Below the pieces are notes generated by a model. That model was given only the letters and a program-made list of their open reading frames with translations, searched no databases and was not told the DNA's origin. A stretch of 5,133 nt of DNA from Candidatus Bathyarchaeota archaeon (GTDB lineage: Archaea > Thermoproteota > Bathyarchaeia > TCS64): assembly GCA_937877765.1 (NCBI GenBank), contig CALGBN010000316.1, positions 1 through 5,133 on the forward strand, read 5' to 3'. How positions within the stretch are numbered: position 1 is the first letter of the stretch; each line of letters starts with the position of its first letter. The position numbers and the translations under genes were made by a program. This document shows positions 1 to 5,133 of this stretch, piece after piece.

Positions 1-57
1 CCACCGAGATCTACACCGTCTAATTCGTCGGCAGCGTCAGATGTGTATAAGAGACAG
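1..57 (+). other. Illumina P5 / i5 index / Nextera adapter contamination
   Basis: These bases are sequencing-library adapter, not genome. Positions 1-16 match the 3' part of the Illumina P5 oligonucleotide (ending GAGATCTACAC). Positions 17-24 (CGTCTAAT) sit where the 8-base i5 index belongs. Positions 25-57 match the Nextera read-1 transposon adapter, ending in the 19-bp Tn5 mosaic end AGATGTGTATAAGAGACAG at 39-57. The true insert begins at 58. Read on the minus strand, the adapter extends the truncated leuB frame into a false tail (PVSYTHLTLPTN). The contig therefore ends at a library-fragment end that was not trimmed before assembly. Confidence 0.98.
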
Positions 58-268
58 GGCATGCGTCTGCTGCTTTTACGCCGTCTATGGTTGCCTGTGG
101 TAGTGCTGTGCCTGATCTTTCCTTCTCCGCGTCGCCTACCATGTATGTCTTGTACTCGAACTCGATGTTTGTTTTCTGTTGGAGGGCGTCCATTACCTTG
201 ACTGTTGCGTCAACGACTTCTGGACCGATTCCGTCCCCCGGTAATAATGCTATTGTGTATTTTGTCAT
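58..268 (-). CDS. leuB: 3-isopropylmalate dehydrogenase, N-terminal fragment (cut by adapter)
   Basis: This is the N-terminal 70 residues of a beta-decarboxylating dehydrogenase of the isocitrate/isopropylmalate dehydrogenase family. It would oxidise and decarboxylate 3-isopropylmalate with NAD+ in the cytoplasm, the third dedicated step of leucine synthesis. Visible are the family N-terminus IALLPGDGIGPEVV (residues 6-19) and the segment SGTALPQATIDGVKAADA (52-69). Full-length members are about 330-370 residues, so roughly four fifths is missing, including the residues that set substrate choice and bind NAD. I prefer the ATG at 268: GAGG at 279-276 lies 7 nt upstream of it, and it overlaps the leuD stop as TAATG. 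An ATG at 274 has the same GAGG only 1 nt away. Homoisocitrate dehydrogenase or AksF is possible from this fragment alone, but the leuACD context favours LeuB. Residues predicted beyond base 58 are adapter. Confidence 0.88.
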
Positions 269-762
269 TACCATTCCTCTGTTTTGTTAAGGTAAGGTGC
301 TAAGCCCCCTGCATTTAACACTTCCACCATGAAGGGTGGTAGGGGCTTGAACCTGAGTTCCTTACCATTACTCAGGTTACGTACTAATCCGCCTGTAACA
401 TCAACCTCAAGCACATCCCCCTTCTCCGCAGCGTCGTGGATACCGGGACATTCTAGTGCTGGTAAGCCGATGTTGATGGCGTTCCTATAGAATATTCTTG
501 CAAAGCTCTCAGCCAATACAATGCTAACGCCGTTGCCTTTGAGGGCGATGGGTGCGTGTTCTCGGCTTGAGCCGCAGCCAAAGTTAGTGCGTCCAACCAC
601 TATGTCTCCGGGTTTTACGCCTTTTCTGAAGCTTGGATCGTGTTCCTCGAAGACTTTTTCAGCCATTTCCTCGGGGTCTGTTAGCTCCATGTAGCGTCCA
701 GGTATGATGTAGTCTGTGTTGACGTTGTCACCGTACTTCCAGACGTTTCCTTTGAGTAGCAT
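268..762 (-). CDS. leuD: 3-isopropylmalate dehydratase small subunit
   Basis: This is the small (swivel-domain) subunit of the heterodimeric isomerase that, with LeuC, converts 2-isopropylmalate to 3-isopropylmalate. Its 164 residues fit the archaeal/clostridial short type (about 160-170), not the roughly 200-residue proteobacterial LeuD. Seen motifs are NTDYIIPGRY (15-24), the signature NFGCGSSREHAP (60-71) with the substrate-binding serine/arginine cluster, and FARIFYRNAINIGLP (87-101). The loop that separates isopropylmalate from homoaconitate enzymes reads YMEL at residues 24-27. The ATG directly abuts the leuC TAA (763-765) with no spacer. A strong Shine-Dalgarno GAGGAGGT at 777-770, inside the last codons of leuC, lies 7 nt upstream. 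The stop TAA (270-268) shares one base with the preferred leuB ATG. Homoaconitase small subunit (HacB) is the alternative; the neighbouring leuA and leuB favour LeuD. Confidence 0.92.
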   Translation of the reverse strand: MLLKGNVWKYGDNVNTDYIIPGRYMELTDPEEMAEKVFEEHDPSFRKGVKPGDIVVGRTNFGCGSSREHAPIALKGNGVSIVLAESFARIFYRNAINIGLPALECPGIHDAAEKGDVLEVDVTGGLVRNLSNGKELRFKPLPPFMVEVLNAGGLAPYLNKTEEW

Positions 763-2019
763 TTAGGCGACCTCCTCTGGATGTGTGATGTATCCTGTTA
801 GTGCTGATGCTGCTGCCACTGATGCGCTGCTTAGGTATACTTCTGCTTCTGGGCTTCCCTGTCTGCCTCTGAAGTTTCGGTTGCTGGTGCTGATTCCCCG
901 TTCTCCGGGTCCAAGCAAGCCAATGTGACCACCGAAACAAGCGGCACAGCTTGGGTTGCTGACTATCGCACCTGAGTCAATAAAGTCCTCAATTATTCCT
1001 TTCTGTAGTGCCTTCTTGTAGACGGCTCTACTAGCTGGTACAATGAGAACCCTGACATCAGGGTGAACCTGTCTACCCTTCAACAAGGCATGTGCCTGTT
1101 CTAGGTCTTCTAGGCGTCCGTTGGTGCATGAGCCGATGAATGCTTGATTGATCTTTACTTTCCCTAGCTCACTGACATCTTTCACGTTGTCTACGTTGTG
1201 GGGGCAGGCTACCTGTGGCTCCATGCCCGTTAGGTCTAGGTCCAGTGTCTCCTTGTAGACTGCATCCTTGTCTGCTTTCACCAAGTCGTATGGTCCGCTT
1301 GTGCGTTGGTCAAGCCAATCAATGGTTTTCTGGTCTGCTTCACAGATACCTGCTTTTCCACCCATTTCTATAGCCATGTTGCAGAGGGTCATTCTACCCG
1401 CTACACTCATCTCTTCAACCACTTTCCCATGATATTCGAGGGTCATATAGGTGGCTCCACTGACTCCAATCTCCTTAGCGATCCGTAGAATCACGTCTTT
1501 GGGGTGAACATACTCGCCCAGTGACCCATTTACGTTGACCTTTATGGTCTCGGGAACCCTGAGCCATGTCTTACCTCTTGCAAGCACTGCTCCCATATCG
1601 GTTGAACCAACGCCTGTGGCGAAGGCTCCGAATGCGCCATGGGTACAGGTGTGGCTGTCTGCGCCGATTACCAGCATTCCTGGTTTCACGAAGCCGTGCT
1701 CAGGTAGTACTTGATGGCAGACGCCGCTGTTGACGTCGAAGAAGTTCTTCATATCTTGTGCTTTTACGAAGTCTCGTATTACGTTGTGTACTCGTGCGCT
1801 GTTGATGCTGCTTGGTGGAGCAACGTGGTCCAGTATCATTACTACCTTGTCTGGGTCCCAGACTTTTTCGGCGCCCATCTGGTACATTGCCTCAAAAGCC
1901 AGTACGCTTGTGACGTCGTGGTTGAGCGCCACGTCTACTTTTGTTTTTATGAAGTCTCCCGCTGAGACCGTTTCTTGGTTTGATGCTTTTGCTAATATCT
2001 TCTCGCTGATTGTGCTCAT
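763..2019 (-). CDS. leuC: 3-isopropylmalate dehydratase large subunit
   Basis: This is the catalytic large subunit of isopropylmalate isomerase, an aconitase-superfamily enzyme that dehydrates and rehydrates 2-isopropylmalate through a [4Fe-4S] cluster. At 418 residues it has the archaeal-type length; the classical bacterial form is about 465. The three cluster cysteines are all present: Cys298 in GSCTNGR (297-302 region), and Cys358 and Cys361 in PSCAACFGG (357-364 region). Other aconitase-family blocks are DHVAPP (64-69), GADSHTCTHGAFGAFATGVG (119-138) and the arginine-rich substrate loop SNRNFRGRQG (379-388). The ATG overlaps the leuA stop by 4 nt (ATGA, 2019-2016). A Shine-Dalgarno AAGGAT at 2030-2025, within the leuA end, sits 5 nt upstream. 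The protein appears complete. Homoaconitase large subunit is the close relative that sequence alone cannot fully exclude; the operon supports LeuC. Confidence 0.94.
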   Translation of the reverse strand: MSTISEKILAKASNQETVSAGDFIKTKVDVALNHDVTSVLAFEAMYQMGAEKVWDPDKVVMILDHVAPPSSINSARVHNVIRDFVKAQDMKNFFDVNSGVCHQVLPEHGFVKPGMLVIGADSHTCTHGAFGAFATGVGSTDMGAVLARGKTWLRVPETIKVNVNGSLGEYVHPKDVILRIAKEIGVSGATYMTLEYHGKVVEEMSVAGRMTLCNMAIEMGGKAGICEADQKTIDWLDQRTSGPYDLVKADKDAVYKETLDLDLTGMEPQVACPHNVDNVKDVSELGKVKINQAFIGSCTNGRLEDLEQAHALLKGRQVHPDVRVLIVPASRAVYKKALQKGIIEDFIDSGAIVSNPSCAACFGGHIGLLGPGERGISTSNRNFRGRQGSPEAEVYLSSASVAAASALTGYITHPEEVA

Positions 2020-3542
2020 TGTCTATCCTTCTTCATATTTTGGTACAGGTTTACACCGTTCAGATACGCGTTGACGCTAGCAAGTACGATGTCCTCGTTG
2101 ACTCCTCGGCTTGTTACCACGCGGTCTCCTTGTCTGAGGCGTACCTCGACGTTGACCACGGCGTTGGTTCCTCCTGTGATGGCTTCTACCTGATAGAGTT
2201 CAAGCTCCACAGGGTCCTCGATGGCTACTGCCTTCACCAACGCGTTCAGTGTGGCGTCTACTGGTCCGTTGCCTGTGGCTGCCTCCATGTAGCTGTCGCC
2301 GTTACGTGTTACCTTGATGCTGGCTGTAGGTGTGATCTTGTTACCTGTGGTAACTATGAACTCATCAACCACCAACGGGTTCTGCTGATGGATATCCATC
2401 ACCTTGGAGGCTATCTCATATAGATCGGTGTCGCTGATGAGGGTGCCCTTGTCTCCGAGGGATTTTACCTGTTCAAGTATCTCGTTGAACTGGGCCTCGC
2501 TCGGCTCCAAGCCCATGGTCATCAAGTTATTGAATAACCCAGTCGAACCAGCGTGCTTACCACTGACAAGTCTACGAGTCGCACCAACCAGAGCCGGATC
2601 AATCCGCTCATAGGTAGTCGGATCACGTAATATCGCGTGTGTGTGGATGCCTGATTCGTGGGCGAAGGCGTTCCTACCGACTATTGCCTTGTTGGGCTGC
2701 ACCTGCATACCTGTAACTCGGCTGACTGTGTGGCTTGTAGAGGTGATTCTCTGCATGTTGATGCCTGTCTTAACCTTGTAGAGAAGCTCCAATGCTACAC
2801 AGTTCTCCTCTAGGCTCGCGTTACCCGCTCTTTCACCTAAGCCGTTGATGGTGGCGTGGATATGTGTGGCTCCACCAGCTACTCCCGCGATGGTGTTTGC
2901 CGTGGCTAATCCAAAATCGTTGTGGACGTGCACTCCGAGAACCATATCTGGGAACATCTCATGCAGCGCCCCATAGTATTCTAGGCTTCGTTCAGGCGTC
3001 AAAGTGCCTACGGTGTCGCAGGGTGTTACCCTGTCTACTCCTGCGTCCAGTGCTCGTTGGATTACCTTTCTGAGGAAGTCCATCTTTGTCCGTGAACCAT
3101 CCTCAAGGCAAATCTCGGCTACTACCCCACGATCCTTGGCGTGTTGGACTACGTTGCTCGTTACGTCCAATATCCATGCTTGCTCTTTGTTGAATTTCCG
3201 TTTGACGTGTAACTCACTAACTGGTATGATGATGTTTACGCTGTCTACGCCGGCGTCTATCGCTACGTCTATGTCTTTGATCACGCTTCTGGTGGCGCTG
3301 CATACCTCTGCGTCTAGCCCTGCGTTGCTGATTAACTCGACTGCCTCTCTCTCCCCGGGGCTTACTGCTGCGAAACCCGCCTCGATAACATTGACGCCTA
3401 GGCTGTCTAGTGCCTGTGCTATCTCAAGTTTCTTTGGTGGTGTTAGGCTTATTCCGGGGGTTTGTTCTCCGTCTCGGAGGGTGGTGTCGAAAAACTGTAC
3501 CTGTTCTGGGTACTTACCTAATAAAGCGATACCCCATATCAC
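2016..3542 (-). CDS. leuA: 2-isopropylmalate synthase (LeuA/CimA family)
   Basis: This enzyme condenses acetyl-CoA with 2-oxoisovalerate, committing carbon to leucine. It is 508 residues. A TIM-barrel catalytic domain carries FDTTLRDGEQTPG (18-30), VHVHND (204-209) with the metal-binding HxH pair, NGLGERAGNASLEE (233-246) with a metal-binding Asn, and HESGIH (295-300). A C-terminal LeuA-type regulatory domain follows (about 385-505), with GNGPVDATLNAL (424-435 region) and EAITGGTNAVVNVEVRL (453-469); leucine feedback inhibition is expected there. Citramalate synthase (CimA) and homocitrate synthase (AksA) share this build. The SRGVNEDIVLAS end and the leuCDB neighbours favour LeuA. The start is doubtful: the frame opens at GTG (3542-3540) directly after an in-frame TGA, with AAGGGA at 3555-3550 spaced 7 nt. 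No other ATG, GTG or TTG occurs in frame before the catalytic motif, which leaves an unusual MIWGIALLGK lead-in. Confidence 0.88.
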   Translation of the reverse strand: MIWGIALLGKYPEQVQFFDTTLRDGEQTPGISLTPPKKLEIAQALDSLGVNVIEAGFAAVSPGEREAVELISNAGLDAEVCSATRSVIKDIDVAIDAGVDSVNIIIPVSELHVKRKFNKEQAWILDVTSNVVQHAKDRGVVAEICLEDGSRTKMDFLRKVIQRALDAGVDRVTPCDTVGTLTPERSLEYYGALHEMFPDMVLGVHVHNDFGLATANTIAGVAGGATHIHATINGLGERAGNASLEENCVALELLYKVKTGINMQRITSTSHTVSRVTGMQVQPNKAIVGRNAFAHESGIHTHAILRDPTTYERIDPALVGATRRLVSGKHAGSTGLFNNLMTMGLEPSEAQFNEILEQVKSLGDKGTLISDTDLYEIASKVMDIHQQNPLVVDEFIVTTGNKITPTASIKVTRNGDSYMEAATGNGPVDATLNALVKAVAIEDPVELELYQVEAITGGTNAVVNVEVRLRQGDRVVTSRGVNEDIVLASVNAYLNGVNLYQNMKKDRQ

Positions 3543-3606
3543 TCACGTATCCCTTTTGCATGGGTTATAGAATTTAAGGGTACCTACCAGTGGAGGAATA
3601 AATCAA

Positions 3607-3648
3607 GTAAACCTATAGTATATACCCGCGTGTAATATGGCGGTTTAC
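3607..3648. repeat. 7-bp inverted repeat spanning the leu TATA box
   Basis: GTAAACC at 3607-3613 and GGTTTAC at 3642-3648 are perfect reverse complements separated by 28 bp, and they enclose the TATATACT box at 3617-3624. A further GTTTAC lies at 3653-3658, exactly 10 bp (one helical turn) from the copy at 3643-3648. The outer copies overlap the 3' end of the geranylgeranyl reductase gene. The arrangement would suit a transcription-factor operator at the leu promoter, but no known regulator is recognised and short repeats can arise by chance. Confidence 0.4.
3617..3624 (-). promoter_or_regulatory. Putative TATA box for the leu operon
   Basis: On the minus strand, TATATACT lies between the geranylgeranyl reductase stop and the leuA start. 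An archaeal TATA box places transcription start about 25 nt downstream, here near 3595, giving a leader of roughly 50 nt before the GTG at 3542. It is the most TATA-like sequence in the 102-bp gap. A weaker AT-rich candidate (TTAAATT, 3577-3571) lies closer to the start codon. No convincing purine-rich BRE precedes it; the flank is CGCGGG. This is inferred from sequence only. Confidence 0.45.
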
Positions 3649-4832
3649 AGGAGTTTACCTACGAAACGTAGGCTAAACAAGGGGTCACGTAACGCGATCT
3701 TTACCGAAGTTTTTATGATATTTCGCCCGTTGACGATGTCAAGAATATCCTCTTGATGTATCGTATCTGCGACCCTGTTCATATCATCGTCAGTCAGTTT
3801 ATCCGCTAGATCCAGCATCCGTCTACTATCGCGGAGGTTCTTACCCCACGCCTCCTCAAAGAGCCGGTGATATTCAGCGAGTCTCTCAACAGATACATTA
3901 TCTTCACGTACCGCATTAGCGGCTACTTTTCCGGCGATACGTCCTGCGGTGATGCTGGTATGGATTCCTGCCCCTGATAGCGGAACCACCATTCCCGCTG
4001 CGTCACCTACTAGCATCAATCCATCGTCAACAATCTTCTCTAACGTGCCTGTTGAGGGACAGATACCGCCTGTTTTCCGTATCTTCTTTCCGTCTCTGAA
4101 CCTTGGATCATTTGCGATAAAGTCGTCAAGCACCTGTATTGCTGGTCGAGACTTGTCGTGTCTGATGCCAAGCCCTATGTTGGCTACTGTTTTGCCTTTT
4201 GGGAAAACCCAGACATAAGCGCCGGGTACCACGCTTCCAACATATATCTCACTTGCATCAGGTTCATCGAGGTTGATGTCTGTTACAGTCCACTGGGCTG
4301 TGATCCCATAATCATCAAAATACCGTTTCAGACCTGCGTTTCTCCTTATCACGCTGGCGTGTCCATCCGCGCCTACAACTAGCTTTGCCCGTAGCTCAAA
4401 CTCTTCACCGCCCCGCTTAGCCTTGACCCCTACCACCACGCCGCCTTCCTTGATGACTTCAAGCGCCTTTGTGTTGTTCATCATCTCCGCGCCTGCTTCC
4501 TCGGCTTTATCCGCTAATGCTTTGTCGAAGTGTTCACGGTTGAGTATGTAGCCTTCAATCTCCTTGTGAGTGATAGCCACTATTTTCCCGTTAGGTGCGA
4601 TTACCTTGACCTTGTTGATTTTCTGGGCGATCAATGGTTCGACTGGTTCTAGCCCAGACTCAATGAACCCAGACATTCCTAACGCCTCAGCACAGTATAC
4701 TGGTGTGCCCGCCTGCTCATGTTCCTCAATGATCAATACGTTGGCTCCGTGTTCGGCGGCTGTTCTAGCTGTGAGGCTTCCCGCTGGACCTGCGCCTACT
4801 ACTATTATGTCATAGGTTGATGGTGGATTCAT
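3645..4832 (-). CDS. Geranylgeranyl reductase family flavoprotein
   Basis: This is a FAD-dependent reductase of the geranylgeranyl reductase family, in archaea typically digeranylgeranylglycerophospholipid reductase, which saturates the isoprenoid chains of membrane ether lipids. It has 395 residues, in the usual archaeal range (about 390-450). Seen are the N-terminal dinucleotide-binding motif VVGAGPAGS (11-19), the family block PVYCAEALG (44-52) with Cys47, VVGADGHASVIRR (152-164), the isoprenoid-reductase motif YVWVFP (206-211) followed by eight residues and GLG (220-222), and the second FAD motif LMLVGDAAGMVVPLSGAGI (272-290). There is no signal peptide or clear membrane segment; peripheral membrane association is likely. 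The ATG at 4832 has AGGA immediately adjacent (0 nt), too close for a normal Shine-Dalgarno, so leaderless translation is possible. Gene and protein look complete. The exact substrate (lipid, quinone chain or polyprenol) cannot be read from sequence. Confidence 0.9.
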   Translation of the reverse strand: MNPPSTYDIIVVGAGPAGSLTARTAAEHGANVLIIEEHEQAGTPVYCAEALGMSGFIESGLEPVEPLIAQKINKVKVIAPNGKIVAITHKEIEGYILNREHFDKALADKAEEAGAEMMNNTKALEVIKEGGVVVGVKAKRGGEEFELRAKLVVGADGHASVIRRNAGLKRYFDDYGITAQWTVTDINLDEPDASEIYVGSVVPGAYVWVFPKGKTVANIGLGIRHDKSRPAIQVLDDFIANDPRFRDGKKIRKTGGICPSTGTLEKIVDDGLMLVGDAAGMVVPLSGAGIHTSITAGRIAGKVAANAVREDNVSVERLAEYHRLFEEAWGKNLRDSRRMLDLADKLTDDDMNRVADTIHQEDILDIVNGRNIIKTSVKIALRDPLFSLRFVGKLL

Positions 4833-4855
4833 TCCTGTTTAGTCATGGAAGCTAG

Positions 4856-4863
4856 AATTAATT
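4856..4863 (-). promoter_or_regulatory. Possible TATA-like box for the reductase gene
   Basis: AATTAATT is centred about 27 bp upstream of the reductase ATG at 4832. That is where an archaeal TATA box would stand if the mRNA began at or next to the start codon. Such a leaderless transcript would agree with the lack of a properly spaced Shine-Dalgarno. The box is a weak match and palindromic, so it gives no direction by itself. Confidence 0.28.
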
Positions 4864-4924
4864 GGTTTGGATGTTTTTTGTGCATGGAATGAATTTCTAG
4901 TACATATCAGGGAGTCAGTCGAGC

Positions 4925-4932
4925 TTTTATCT
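4925..4932 (+). promoter_or_regulatory. Possible TATA box for the plus-strand ORF
   Basis: TTTTATCT lies about 55 bp upstream of the ATG at 4984. Transcription starting about 25 nt downstream, near 4953, would leave a leader of about 30 nt. It is the best T/A-rich candidate on this strand of the gap, but the match to the archaeal TTTATA-type box is loose. Confidence 0.28.
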
Positions 4933-4983
4933 ATGTCATTCCTATTCATACTTGCGTTTTAGCATCTGAGAGTGAGATTAAGA

Positions 4984-5133
4984 ATGCGTAAGCGAGTAAA
5001 AGTAGATAGAACTAGGCTTGAACGATTCAAGTTTGAGCCGGTAAATAAACTAAAGGCAACTCTCAAAGAGAAGCCTGAACTAAGAACCGAGATAAAATCC
5101 GATTTTAAAGGTACCCTGCAAGCACAAGGAATC
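4984..5133 (+). CDS. Unknown small basic protein, 5' fragment (runs off the window)
   Basis: An open frame starts with ATG at 4984 and stays open for 50 codons to the end of the window, so its full length is unknown. I do not recognise a gene. The N-terminus is strongly basic and predicted soluble, with no signal peptide or membrane segment (it begins MRKRVKVDRTRLERF). Residues 31-50, PELRTEIKSDFKGTLQAQGI, follow the spacing of nitrile-hydratase-like leader peptides (P-E-L-R-x-x-hydrophobic-x-x-D-x-K-x-x-L-x-x-x-G-I). This is a visual resemblance only. An in-frame stop (TAG, 4960-4962) lies upstream. A GTG at 4972 would add four residues. GTGAG at 4972-4976, 7 nt before the ATG, is a weak Shine-Dalgarno. 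It is divergent from the reductase gene. Lysine-rich composition and lack of a frame break support a real gene, but the fragment is short. Confidence 0.55.
   Translation, partial: MRKRVKVDRTRLERFKFEPVNKLKATLKEKPELRTEIKSDFKGTLQAQGI

Larger units (their letters stand above)
4827..4943. repeat. Cluster of short repeats in the divergent intergenic region
   Basis: Several short repeats crowd this region. ATTCATTCC (4827-4835) and GGAATGAAT (4886-4894) are a perfect 9-bp inverted pair whose first arm covers the reductase start codon. CATTCCT recurs directly at 4830-4836 and 4937-4943. CATGGAA occurs directly at 4844-4850 and 4883-4889. CTAGAA (4852-4857) is inverted as TTCTAG (4895-4900). They could be operator half-sites shared by the divergent promoters, or remnants of local duplication. 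No known binding motif is recognised. Confidence 0.35.

Noticed and set aside
20..274. An 84-residue protein as a complete small gene
   Set aside because: Its last 12-14 residues are encoded by the Nextera adapter and index; only bases from 58 upward are genomic, and the rest is a truncated LeuB.
728..940. 70-residue minus-strand ORF at the leuC/leuD junction
   Set aside because: An out-of-frame reading of the leuC 3' end; the leuC frame carries the conserved sequence.
2010..2423. 137-residue plus-strand ORF opposite the leuA C-terminal domain
   Set aside because: Antisense shadow of a well-supported gene, Cys/Tyr/His-rich translation with no family pattern and no spaced Shine-Dalgarno noticed.
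3516..3561. Leucine attenuator leader peptide
   Set aside because: The 15-codon upstream ORF contains no leucine codons and there is no alternative terminator/antiterminator pairing visible.
3004..3570. 188-residue plus-strand ORF
   Set aside because: It lies antisense to leuA, whose conserved catalytic motifs are in the minus frame; its translation is low-complexity Ser/Thr/Leu-rich and shows no domain.
3626..3643. CCGC/GCGG hairpin as a terminator for the reductase gene
   Set aside because: The stem is only 4 bp with a 10-nt loop and no T-run follows; it overlaps the promoter region and is better left uncalled.
3543..3644. T-box or other riboswitch in the leu leader
   Set aside because: The gap is only 102 bp, of which about 50 would be transcribed; no conserved T-box or riboswitch core is seen.
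1..5133. CRISPR array, tRNA, rRNA or insertion sequence
   Set aside because: I found no regularly spaced repeats, tRNA-like fold, rRNA-like block or transposase; the Tn5 mosaic end at 39-57 is library-preparation sequence, not a resident transposon.

Overview
The window looks like one end of a short-read metagenomic or genomic contig from an archaeon. Two things point to archaea: a geranylgeranyl-reductase-family flavoprotein carrying the isoprenoid-reductase motif Y-x-W-x-F-P-x8-G-x-G, and a leucine-pathway cluster built from archaeal-size subunits (418-aa LeuC, 164-aa LeuD). TATA-like AT-rich boxes stand where archaeal promoters would be. I cannot fix the lineage; an uncultured archaeal group is a guess. 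The geranylgeranyl reductase family also has bacterial members, so the domain assignment is probable, not proven.

Layout by position. Bases 1-57 are not genomic: they are Illumina P5 / i5 index / Nextera transposon-end adapter. From 58 to 3542, all on the minus strand, lies a leucine biosynthesis operon. In transcription order it is leuA (3542-2016), leuC (2019-763), leuD (762-268) and leuB (from 268, cut off by the adapter at 58). The junctions are very tight: a 4-nt ATGA overlap, stop and start directly abutting, and a 1-nt TAATG overlap. A Shine-Dalgarno sequence inside the end of each upstream gene serves the next, so the genes are almost certainly co-transcribed and translationally coupled. 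Upstream of leuA is a 102-bp gap with a TATA box and GTTTAC repeats, then the minus-strand geranylgeranyl reductase gene (4832-3645). A 151-bp divergent intergenic region separates that gene from a plus-strand ORF of unknown function (4984 to the end), which runs off the window.

How the genes work together. LeuA condenses acetyl-CoA with 2-oxoisovalerate to give 2-isopropylmalate. LeuC and LeuD form the [4Fe-4S] isomerase that makes 3-isopropylmalate. LeuB oxidatively decarboxylates this to the direct precursor of leucine. The geranylgeranyl reductase belongs to membrane-lipid synthesis and is probably a separate transcription unit that merely sits upstream in the same orientation.

Most of the window is ordinary core metabolism. 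The points worth a second look are the adapter-derived false protein tail, the odd leuA start region, the repeats around two promoters, the substrate-loop sequence of LeuD, and the NHLP-leader-like pattern in the truncated plus-strand ORF. I saw no CRISPR array, rRNA, tRNA, insertion sequence or clear novel system.
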